A DNA stretch of 8,027 bases, taken from NCBI GenBank assembly GCA_016650115.1, contig JAENWI010000052.1, forward strand, positions 1 to 8,027, read 5' to 3'. Origin of the DNA: Peptostreptococcaceae bacterium. GTDB lineage: Bacteria > Bacillota > Clostridia > Peptostreptococcales > Anaerovoracaceae. The notes under the pieces were generated by a model, which worked only from the letters and a program-made list of their open reading frames with translations, was not told where the DNA came from and searched no databases. Position 1 is the first letter of the stretch; each line of letters opens with the position of its first letter. Below, one piece after another: positions 1 to 6,604 of this stretch. The translations under genes and the position numbers were made by a program.

Positions 1-250
1 AGTGCAACAGAAACATACCGCCGAAGGGTTAAGACCCTGGTAAGGTTGAAATGGTGAGGTAAGAGCTCACCGGCAATATGGTAACATATTGGCCGTGTAA
101 ACCCCACTCGGAGCAAGACCAAATAGGGCGCAAAAGGTGGCGGCCCGTCACTGCCCAATAGGTAGGTCGCTCGAGCTTGTTGGTGACAACAAGCCTAGAT
201 AGATGATTGTCAAATACAGAACCCGGCTTACAGGCCTACTCAATCTATCA
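1..250 (+). ncRNA. rnpB: RNase P RNA (type A), 3' part; 5' end outside window
   Basis: This is the catalytic RNA of ribonuclease P, which removes the 5' leader from pre-tRNAs. The conserved segments occur in the expected order: GTGCAACAGAAA near the left edge, GGTAAGAGCTCACCG in the P12-type hairpin (arms GGTGAG and CTCACC), GTAAACCCCA followed by GGAGCAAGACCAAATAGG, an AAGGTGGCGGCCCG segment whose GGU (136-138) corresponds to the loop that pairs with the tRNA 3' CCA, then TAGATAGATGATTGTC and ACAGAACCCGGCTTA near the 3' end. The order and spacing match the E. coli type A molecule as I remember it, which argues against Bacillales (type B). Roughly the first 100-130 nt lie outside the window. 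The 3' end is placed at about 245-250 from homology and the terminator just downstream; it is not exact. Confidence 0.96.
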
Positions 251-254
251 AAAT

Positions 255-284
255 TTAACCTTCTGAAAAGAAGGTTTTTATAAT
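255..284 (+). promoter_or_regulatory. Candidate sigma-A promoter for the MATE gene, overlapping the rnpB terminator
   Basis: A perfect TATAAT lies at 279-284, with a weak -35-like TTAACC at 255-260 (18-bp spacer). Transcription would begin near 291, leaving about 20 nt of leader that holds the AAAAGGAG ribosome binding site (293-300). The -10 box is seen directly. Its use is inferred, because the same bases form the terminator's U-tract; read-through from rnpB is the alternative. Confidence 0.4.
257..280 (+). terminator. Intrinsic terminator of rnpB
   Basis: A perfect 8-bp stem (AACCTTCT at 257-264 and AGAAGGTT at 269-276) with a GAAA tetraloop is followed by a short T-run ending at 279. It lies just past the mature 3' end of rnpB. 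The T-tract is short and is followed by a possible -10 box for the next gene. Confidence 0.85.
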
Positions 285-312
285 TAAGTGCCAAAAGGAG
301 AATTTATTTGAA

Positions 313-1689
313 ATGGAAGCAAAATCTTTAAAAATGGGAACAAGCCCAATTGGGAAGTTAATCCTTACCATGTCAATGCCGGCAATGTTTTCAATGATGG
401 TGCAGGCTTTATATAACGTTATTGATGGGATATTCATTTCAAATGTTTCAGAAGCGGCCTTAACCGCCGTGACCCTTATTTTTCCAATTAATATATTAAT
501 TATAGCTATAAGCGTGGGAACCGGAATTGGTGTGAACTCTTTGATTGCAAGAAGACTGGGGCAGAAGCTTTATGAAGAGGCAAATAATGTGGCAAGCCAT
601 AGTTATAGACTTGTTTTTATTAGCGGTGGTGTGTTTGCATTTTTAGGTTTCTTTTTTTCCAGAAGTTTTGTGAAATTGTTTGCAACAGATCAGTTTATTA
701 TTGATAATGCAACGATTTATTGCCAGATAGTCACGGTACTTTCCATATTTATCATGATGCAGATAAACAATGATCGAATCTTACAGGCTCAGGGCAATAT
801 GATTGTTCCTATGGTTACCAATATAATCGGCGCGACCACTCACATTATATTGGCTTATTTTCTTATTTTTGGTCATGGCATTTTCCCGGAACTTGGAGTA
901 ACAGGTGCCGCAATTTCTACAGTGACTGGCGAAGGTGTTGGAATGGCTTTGGGCACTTACTATGTATTTGGTCGTGAACATCTGATTAAGATAAAGATTA
1001 AAGGATTTAAGATTAACAAGCAGATTATTAAAAATATTTATGCCGTTGGTTTTCCGGCGATTGTCATGCAATCGCTGGCTTCCGTTATGCTGCTTGCTTT
1101 GAATGGAATACTTATTGGATATTCCGGAGCAGCAGTAGCTGTTTTAGGTGTCTATTTTAGAACTCAAGCGTTTATTTTCATGCCTGTGTTCGGGCTAACA
1201 CAAGGGATTATGCCGATTATTGGATATAATTATGGTGCAAAAAATAAAGAAAGACTCATGAGCGCTTATAAGATATCCTTATTAATGGCAATTTCCATCA
1301 TGGCCTTTGGAACCGCTGTATTTCAATTGGCACCAAATCAAATCTTTGATTTGTATAGTGCTACTCCCGAAATGTATTCCATTGGAATCTATGCATTCAG
1401 GGTGATAAGCATTGGCTTTCCTTTAGCTGCTTACGGAATCATCTGTTCGGTATTTTTCCAAGGTATAGGACACGGAATGTATAGCCTGTTAGTTTCACTG
1501 GCAAGGCAATTAGTAGGCATTATACCACTTGCTTTTATATTTTCAAATATATTTGGACTTTACGGCATATGGTGGGCATTCCCGGCATCTGAACTTATTG
1601 GAACTATTGCAAGCAGTATTGTTCTTTATATAATATATGTTAAAGAAATCAAGTGCCTTGATGAGGAATCCATTTTAACTAAATCATAA
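313..1689 (+). CDS. MATE-family multidrug/sodium-type efflux transporter
   Basis: An integral membrane antiporter of the MATE family (DinF/NorM/MepA-like), expected to export cationic drugs, dyes or metabolites using a Na+ or H+ gradient. The 458-residue length is typical. The protein is almost entirely hydrophobic segments, consistent with 12 helices in two six-helix halves. Family hallmarks are the N-terminal segment GTSPIGKLILTMSMPAM followed by LYNVIDGIFIS, a GTGIGVNSLIARRLGQ stretch (about residues 69-84), the repeat equivalent GYNYGAKNKERL in the second half, and SLARQLVGIIPLAF near the C-terminus. The ATG at 313 is chosen because AAAAGGAG (293-300) lies upstream, though the 12-nt gap is long; a TTG at 308 is out of frame. 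The gene follows rnpB closely and its last 64 bp overlap the convergent cysteine-rich gene. No terminator is visible after its stop. The substrate cannot be read from sequence; the MepA-like subgroup is my best guess. Confidence 0.93.
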   Translation: MEAKSLKMGTSPIGKLILTMSMPAMFSMMVQALYNVIDGIFISNVSEAALTAVTLIFPINILIIAISVGTGIGVNSLIARRLGQKLYEEANNVASHSYRLVFISGGVFAFLGFFFSRSFVKLFATDQFIIDNATIYCQIVTVLSIFIMMQINNDRILQAQGNMIVPMVTNIIGATTHIILAYFLIFGHGIFPELGVTGAAISTVTGEGVGMALGTYYVFGREHLIKIKIKGFKINKQIIKNIYAVGFPAIVMQSLASVMLLALNGILIGYSGAAVAVLGVYFRTQAFIFMPVFGLTQGIMPIIGYNYGAKNKERLMSAYKISLLMAISIMAFGTAVFQLAPNQIFDLYSATPEMYSIGIYAFRVISIGFPLAAYGIICSVFFQGIGHGMYSLLVSLARQLVGIIPLAFIFSNIFGLYGIWWAFPASELIGTIASSIVLYIIYVKEIKCLDEESILTKS

Positions 1690-2195
1690 ATCAAGGGGTC
1701 TTTTATAAGTCGTTTCCAAACAGTAAAATTTGCTTTAATAAATTCATCTTCCAGTTTGATATGTTCTTTAATAAGTGGACATATATATGGCAAGTCTACT
1801 GGTGAGATGATTAAATGAAGTACTCCGTCATTTGAAATGTGAGGAGCAAGCGGGAAAAATCTGCATTGAAGAGGTCTAATTTCTCTTGTACAAAAAGGTG
1901 GTGTTTTGCATCTTACAAAATAAATTTTTCCGAACCAGCTATCCGGGAAATCGTAATCTTCTGCATATTCAACATTCCATTTCAGCCAATCTTCTTTCAT
2001 TGTAAAGTTTTTTTCTTCTCCCGGAAGCAAATAGATGCCTAAATCAAAATCCAGCCCATCTGAATCTTCACTGTCTCCGCCACAATTACAGCATGCAGCA
2101 TCACAAAGAGTTCCGCAATCTTTATCAATGGGGGAGACTTTATCTAAAAGACGGTATATTGCCATATAGGTTTTTTTCGAAATTTTGCTTTTCAT
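1626..2195 (-). CDS. Cysteine-rich YkgJ-like (CxxCxxCC-type) putative metal-binding protein
   Basis: A 189-residue soluble protein of unknown function. It has an N-terminal cysteine knot-like cluster (C27, C31, C35, C36, C38) in a CGTLCDAACCNC context, then C96 and C102, then a RPLQCRFFP motif (C111), and finally C139. The cysteine cluster plus RPxxCRxFP is the signature of the YkgJ-type family, annotated as a putative zinc- or iron-chelating domain; the spacing here differs from the classical form, so family membership is likely but not certain. There is no signal peptide or membrane segment. Its 3' end lies inside the MATE gene on the opposite strand (64-bp overlap). A consensus promoter (2202-2230) places transcription initiation almost on the ATG at 2195-2193, and there is no good Shine-Dalgarno sequence, so translation may be leaderless. 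Met11 (2165) is an alternative start but also lacks a ribosome binding site. Confidence 0.82.
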   Translation of the reverse strand: MKSKISKKTYMAIYRLLDKVSPIDKDCGTLCDAACCNCGGDSEDSDGLDFDLGIYLLPGEEKNFTMKEDWLKWNVEYAEDYDFPDSWFGKIYFVRCKTPPFCTREIRPLQCRFFPLAPHISNDGVLHLIISPVDLPYICPLIKEHIKLEDEFIKANFTVWKRLIKDPLIYDLVKMDSSSRHLISLTYII

Positions 2196-2201
2196 AGATT
2201 T

Positions 2202-2230
2202 ATTATACCTAATATTAAAATATCTGTCAA
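2202..2230 (-). promoter_or_regulatory. Perfect-consensus sigma-A promoter for the cysteine-rich gene
   Basis: On the minus strand, TTGACA (2230-2225) is separated by exactly 17 bp from TATAAT (2207-2202), which matches the sigma-A/sigma-70 consensus completely. The expected start point, 6-7 nt past the -10 box, is about base 2195, the first base of the predicted start codon. Confidence 0.85.
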
Positions 2231-2260
2231 AATTGATTGTTCTAATTGATGATTATTTGT

Positions 2261-2287
2261 TTGAAATTCTACAATTTATGGTATAAT
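2261..2287 (+). promoter_or_regulatory. Extended -10 promoter for the large activase-like gene
   Basis: TATAAT at 2282-2287 is preceded by TG plus one base (2279-2281), an extended -10 element. A TTGAAA at 2261-2266 lies only 15 bp upstream, short for a -35 box, but an extended -10 tolerates that. Transcription should begin near 2294, which rules out the in-frame TTG at 2293 as a translation start. Confidence 0.7.
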
Positions 2288-2303
2288 GAATTTTGCCGAC
2301 AAT

Positions 2304-2310
2304 GGAGGGG
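2304..2310 (+). promoter_or_regulatory. Ribosome binding site fixing the activase start at 2314
   Basis: GGAGGGG lies immediately before AAT and the ATG at 2314. It overlaps the in-frame ATG at 2302, and the TTG at 2293 sits at the predicted transcription start, so neither can be the start. The protein therefore begins MKLGIDIGSTT, as expected for an ASKHA-fold phosphate-binding strand at the N-terminus. Confidence 0.85.
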
Positions 2311-2313
2311 AAT

Positions 2314-5300
2314 ATGAAATTAGGAATTGATATTGGTTCAACGACAGTTAAACTTATTTTACTTAACGATGATAATAATATTATATTTAAAAGATATGAA
2401 AGACATATGTCTAATATTTTAGACAAAGTACAGCAGCTTGTTGAAGAATTGTATTCTGAAGTGGGAAATTTTTCTGTTAATGCAGCGATTACTGGTTCAG
2501 GAGGCTTAGCCTTATCTAAAATTTTAAAAATTAAATTTGAGCAAGAAGTAATAGCCTGTAGCAGAGCTGTAGAAACCTTGATACCAAAAACGGAAGTTGC
2601 TATAGAACTTGGCGGAGAAGACGCAAAAATTACATTCTATGGTCCAACAATTGAACAAAAAATGAATGGTACCTGTGCCGGGGGCACAGGTGCATTTATT
2701 GATCAAATGGCTATTCTTTTAAATATGGATGCAATGGGAATTAATGAGGCAGCGAAATCGCATAAACTTATTTATCCAATTGCCGCCAGATGCGGTGTAT
2801 TTGCAAAAACTGACATACAACCATTGATTAATGAAGGTGCAAGTATAGAAGATCTTTCTGCCTCAATATTTCAGGCTGTTGTCAATCAGACAATAACTGG
2901 ACTTGCATGTGGGCGGACGATAAAAGGAAATGTAGCTTTTTTAGGAGGTCCTTTATCTTTTTTATCTGAACTGCGAAAAAGATTTGTTGAAACTTTAGAA
3001 TTGAAACCTGATAATATTTTATTCCCTGAGGATTCAGAATACTTTGTAGCTATCGGTGCTGCATATCTTTCCGAAAAAAATATAAAACAATCGCTGACAG
3101 AGATTCTTGATACGATTAAAAGCGTTGATGCAACTATGCTTTCTGAAGCTAAATATATAGAACCGCTTTTCGCGGATTATGCCGATTTTCAAGAATTTAA
3201 AATTAAGCATGATAAAGATAAAATAAAACGCAAAGATATTAAAAGAGCGAAAGGCAAACTTTTTTTTGGGATTGATGCTGGTTCGACTACGACTAAAGGG
3301 GCATTGATTGATGACGAAAAAAATCTCTTGTACTCCTTTTACAAAAATAACGATGGAAAACCTCTTGAAGCAGCACTGGCTATGCTGAGAGAGATGTATT
3401 CACAATTGCCTGAAACAGCTTATATTGGAAATTCAACTGTTACGGGATATGGAGAAGGATTGCTGAAATCTGCATTTAAAGTTGATCTTGGTGAAATTGA
3501 AACCATGGCTCATTATAAGGCAGCAGAAGAATTCTTACCAGGCGTGGATTTTATTCTGGATATTGGTGGACAGGATATGAAATGCATGAAAATCAAGGAT
3601 GGGGCCATTTACAGTATTATGTTAAATGAAGCCTGTTCTTCAGGATGTGGCTCATTTATAGAAACATATGCTAAATCTGTAAATATGGAGTCAGAATCAT
3701 TTGCGCAGGAAGCTCTATTCGCAAACTCACCTGTCGATTTGGGAACCAGATGTACCGTATTTATGAATTCAAAAGTAAAGCAGGCTCAAAAGGAAGGCGC
3801 AACTTTAGGAGATATTTCAGCAGGACTTTCATATTCTGTGATAAAAAATGCGTTGTACAAAGTAATTAAATTGCGAAATTCAGATGAAATTGGTGATAAG
3901 ATTGTTGTTCAAGGCGGCACTTTCTTGAACAACGCAGTTTTAAGAAGCATAGAAAAAATAACTGGAAAAGAAATAATCAGACCAGATATTGCGGGGATCA
4001 TGGGAGCGTATGGAGCAGCAATTATAGCAAAAGAAAATTATGTGGAAGGTACAGAATCCTCTATTATTAAATTGAAAGAAATGAACTTATTTACGGTTAA
4101 GAGTTCAAATGCAAGATGCAGCAAATGTGAAAACAATTGTCTTCTCACAATAAATATGTTTAATGACGGTGGAAAATTTATTACGGGTAACCGTTGCGAA
4201 AGAGGCGCTGGAAGAGAGCGAATTGACAATGAACTGCCAAACCTATATGAATATAAATACAAAAGATTGTTTTCATATGAGCCACTTGATGAAAAATATG
4301 CAAAAAGAGGAACGATTGGCATCCCTAGAATTCTAAATATGTATGAGAACTACCCATTTTGGTTTACCTTTTTAACTGAATTGGGTTTCAGAGTTGTTTT
4401 GTCAGATCAATCCTCAAAGGTTATGTATGAGAAAGGGATGGAAACGATTTCTTCTGATACGGCATGCTATCCAGCAAAACTTGTGCATGGACACGTTAAA
4501 TCATTAGTTAATCAGGGTATTAAATGGATATTTTATCCATCCATAAATTATGAGATGGTAGAAGATGAAACAGCGCCTAATCATTATAATTGCCCAATTG
4601 TTGCGACTTATCCTGAAGTTATTGCAGCAAATATGGACGATATTTTCAAAGAAAATGATGTTAAATTTTCTCATCCGTTCTTGCCTTATGATAATGATCA
4701 AGCGTTGACAAAAGAACTTCATATTCATTTAAGACATCTGAATATAAGTATGCTGGAAATCAGCAAAGCTATCAAAGAAGGAAGAAAAGAAGATAAAAGG
4801 TTTAAAGATGACATTAAAAAACAAGGGGCTTATGCAATCAGGTACGTGAATAAATATAATAAAAAAGCCATTGTTCTGGCTGGCAGACCCTATCATTTAG
4901 ATCAGGAGATAAATCATGGAATAGATAAACTGATTACGACTTTTGATATGGCAGTTCTGACTGAAGACTCTGTTTCTCACTTTGTTAAAATGCAAAGGCC
5001 AATTCGCGTTCTCGATCAATGGATGTATCATTCCAGACTTTATAAGGCAGCCATTCTAGCGGGAAGAAACAGCAACATTGAAATTGTGCAGCTGACTTCT
5101 TTTGGTTGTGGGCTTGATGCAGTTACGACTGATCAGGTTGAAGAAATAATGTCAAAGAACAACAACCTTTACACTGCCTTAAAGATTGATGAAGGTAGCA
5201 ATCTTGGAGCAGCTAAAATTAGAATCAGATCGTTAAAAGCAGCTCTTGAAGAAAGAGAAAAAAATAATATTAAATACGTTGATAACGAGTTGCCTTTTAT

Positions 5301-6537
5301 AAGAAAAAAATTTAGTAAAAAAATGAAAAAAGAATATACTATTTTATTGCCTCAGTTATCGCCAATTCATTTTCAATTTTTGCAGATTGCTTTGGCAAAC
5401 AGTGGATATAAGGTTGCCCTGCTGCCTTCAGTAGACAAAAATGCCATTGATGAAGGATTGAAATACATCAATAACGATGCCTGTTATCCAACTATTATCA
5501 CTTTGGGTCAGATTATTTCTTCTCTAAAATCGGGAGAATATGACTTAAACAAAACAGCAATTTTTATGTCGCAAACGGGAGGGCCCTGCAGAGCAAGCAA
5601 CTATATTGCTCTTTTAAGAAAAGCATTAATAGATTTAAAAATGGAACAAATCCCAGTTATATCCGCAAATCTTATAGGTCTTGAAAGGAATCCAGGATTC
5701 AACGTCAGTTTTTCTATTATTAAAAGGGGAATAATGGGCTTAGTTTATGGTGATCTTCTAATGAGAGTACTTTATGCAACTCGCCCATATGAAATTGAAG
5801 CAGGCTCAGCCGATTCACTTTATGAAAAATGGTCAGCAGAAGCAAAGAAAAATATTAAAGACGGAAGTTTAAGAGAATATAAAAAAAACATTATGGGAAT
5901 TGTAAAAGATTTTGATGAAATAAGCCTAAATAACATCAAAAAACCAAAGGTTGGAGTAGTTGGAGAAATACTGGTCAAATACCATCCTAATGCAAATAAT
6001 GACATCGTGGGGATAATTGAGCAGGAAGGCGGAGAAGCTATTGTGCTTGACTTAATCGATTTCTTCTTATATGGCATGCATAGTAAAGAATTTAACTTTA
6101 AGCATTTGTCCGGCAAATACAGCACCATGCTTATGAACTGGATCGGGATACTAATCATTGAATTTTTCAGGAAACCTTTAAGAAAAGAACTTTCAGCCAG
6201 CAACCGCTTCGAAGAACCGGCGTATATAAATGAAACTGCAGAAAAAGCAGAAAAAATAATTTCGTTGGGCAATCAGTGCGGCGAAGGATGGCTGCTGACT
6301 GGAGAAATGCTTGAGCTGATTGATAACGGTGTTGAAAACATTGTCTGCTTGCAGCCATTTGGCTGTTTACCAAACCATGTGTCCGGCAAAGGAATGATAA
6401 AACCTTTAAGAAAATATAATTCTTTAACTAATATAGTTGCAATAGATTACGATCCTGGTTCTAGTGATGTGAATCAGCTGAACAGAATCAAACTTATGAT
6501 GGCAACAGCACATAAAAACACAGATAAAAACAATTAG
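2314..6537 (+). CDS. Giant fused 2-hydroxyacyl-CoA dehydratase activase / dehydratase-like iron-sulfur protein
   Basis: This 1407-residue cytoplasmic protein combines several parts. Residues about 1-270 form a BcrAD/BadFG-type ASKHA ATPase module (GIDIGSTT; GGEDAKI; cluster cysteines C121 in GTCAGGTG and C160 in ARCGVF). Residues about 316-585 form a second one (GIDAGSTTTKG from G319; DIGGQDMKC; C441 in NEACSSGCG; C480 in GTRCTVF). Next come a four-cysteine segment (C602, C605, C609, C628), a DUF2229-like dehydratase-like half (from about 665; C718 in ACYPAK, GRPYH at 857-861, C932 in FGCG), and a second such half (from about 1004; C1057 in ACYPT, C1092 in GGPCR, C1351 in FGCLPNH). Known activators hydrolyse ATP to push one low-potential electron into a dehydratase or a double-cubane reductase. 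Here both partners appear fused, so self-contained ATP-driven electron transfer is inferred; the substrate is unknown. Proteins of this size and layout are usually annotated as acyl-CoA dehydratase activase-related. It has its own promoter and no pathway partners nearby. Confidence 0.92.
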   Translation: MKLGIDIGSTTVKLILLNDDNNIIFKRYERHMSNILDKVQQLVEELYSEVGNFSVNAAITGSGGLALSKILKIKFEQEVIACSRAVETLIPKTEVAIELGGEDAKITFYGPTIEQKMNGTCAGGTGAFIDQMAILLNMDAMGINEAAKSHKLIYPIAARCGVFAKTDIQPLINEGASIEDLSASIFQAVVNQTITGLACGRTIKGNVAFLGGPLSFLSELRKRFVETLELKPDNILFPEDSEYFVAIGAAYLSEKNIKQSLTEILDTIKSVDATMLSEAKYIEPLFADYADFQEFKIKHDKDKIKRKDIKRAKGKLFFGIDAGSTTTKGALIDDEKNLLYSFYKNNDGKPLEAALAMLREMYSQLPETAYIGNSTVTGYGEGLLKSAFKVDLGEIETMAHYKAAEEFLPGVDFILDIGGQDMKCMKIKDGAIYSIMLNEACSSGCGSFIETYAKSVNMESESFAQEALFANSPVDLGTRCTVFMNSKVKQAQKEGATLGDISAGLSYSVIKNALYKVIKLRNSDEIGDKIVVQGGTFLNNAVLRSIEKITGKEIIRPDIAGIMGAYGAAIIAKENYVEGTESSIIKLKEMNLFTVKSSNARCSKCENNCLLTINMFNDGGKFITGNRCERGAGRERIDNELPNLYEYKYKRLFSYEPLDEKYAKRGTIGIPRILNMYENYPFWFTFLTELGFRVVLSDQSSKVMYEKGMETISSDTACYPAKLVHGHVKSLVNQGIKWIFYPSINYEMVEDETAPNHYNCPIVATYPEVIAANMDDIFKENDVKFSHPFLPYDNDQALTKELHIHLRHLNISMLEISKAIKEGRKEDKRFKDDIKKQGAYAIRYVNKYNKKAIVLAGRPYHLDQEINHGIDKLITTFDMAVLTEDSVSHFVKMQRPIRVLDQWMYHSRLYKAAILAGRNSNIEIVQLTSFGCGLDAVTTDQVEEIMSKNNNLYTALKIDEGSNLGAAKIRIRSLKAALEEREKNNIKYVDNELPFIRKKFSKKMKKEYTILLPQLSPIHFQFLQIALANSGYKVALLPSVDKNAIDEGLKYINNDACYPTIITLGQIISSLKSGEYDLNKTAIFMSQTGGPCRASNYIALLRKALIDLKMEQIPVISANLIGLERNPGFNVSFSIIKRGIMGLVYGDLLMRVLYATRPYEIEAGSADSLYEKWSAEAKKNIKDGSLREYKKNIMGIVKDFDEISLNNIKKPKVGVVGEILVKYHPNANNDIVGIIEQEGGEAIVLDLIDFFLYGMHSKEFNFKHLSGKYSTMLMNWIGILIIEFFRKPLRKELSASNRFEEPAYINETAEKAEKIISLGNQCGEGWLLTGEMLELIDNGVENIVCLQPFGCLPNHVSGKGMIKPLRKYNSLTNIVAIDYDPGSSDVNQLNRIKLMMATAHKNTDKNN

Positions 6538-6540
6538 TCT

Positions 6541-6569
6541 TTGAAATCGAATGAAAAATAGTGTATAAT
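6541..6569 (+). promoter_or_regulatory. Sigma-A promoter of yebC
   Basis: TTGAAA (6541-6546) and TATAAT (6564-6569) are separated by 17 bp. The -35 box begins three bases after the stop codon of the large upstream gene. No terminator separates the two genes, so some read-through is possible, but yebC has its own start point near 6576. Confidence 0.85.
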
Positions 6570-6591
6570 AATCAAGTAATAAAAAAATGTT

Positions 6592-6598
6592 AAGGAGG
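6592..6598 (+). promoter_or_regulatory. Ribosome binding site fixing the yebC start at 6605
   Basis: AAGGAGG followed by six bases and then ATG at 6605 is ideal spacing. An upstream in-frame ATG at 6587 precedes and overlaps this site and would add residues foreign to the family, so 6605 is the start. Confidence 0.9.
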
Positions 6599-6604
6599 GT
6601 CTTT

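Noticed and set aside
1..250. The rnpB segment as a broken pseudogene.
   Set aside because: All conserved 3' elements are present and a terminator follows; the missing 5' part is simply cut by the window edge.
781..1071. A 96-codon minus-strand frame inside the MATE gene.
   Set aside because: It is antisense to a well-supported membrane protein gene and shows no recognisable protein features.
1839..2042. A 67-codon plus-strand frame opposite the cysteine-rich gene.
   Set aside because: The opposite strand encodes a protein with conserved Cys and RPxxCRxFP motifs and has a consensus promoter; this frame has no ribosome binding site.
2293..2313. TTG (2293) or ATG (2302) as the start of the large activase-like gene.
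   Set aside because: The extended -10 promoter predicts transcription starting at about 2294, and the GGAGGGG ribosome binding site at 2304-2310 overlaps or follows these codons. ATG at 2314 fits both.
5820..6272. A 150-codon open frame on the minus strand.
   Set aside because: It is fully inside the large activase-like gene, with composition expected of a shadow frame and no promoter or ribosome binding site.
6587..6604. ATG at 6587 as the yebC start.
   Set aside because: The AAGGAGG site lies downstream of it, and the extra residues MLRRVF are not part of the family's N-terminus.
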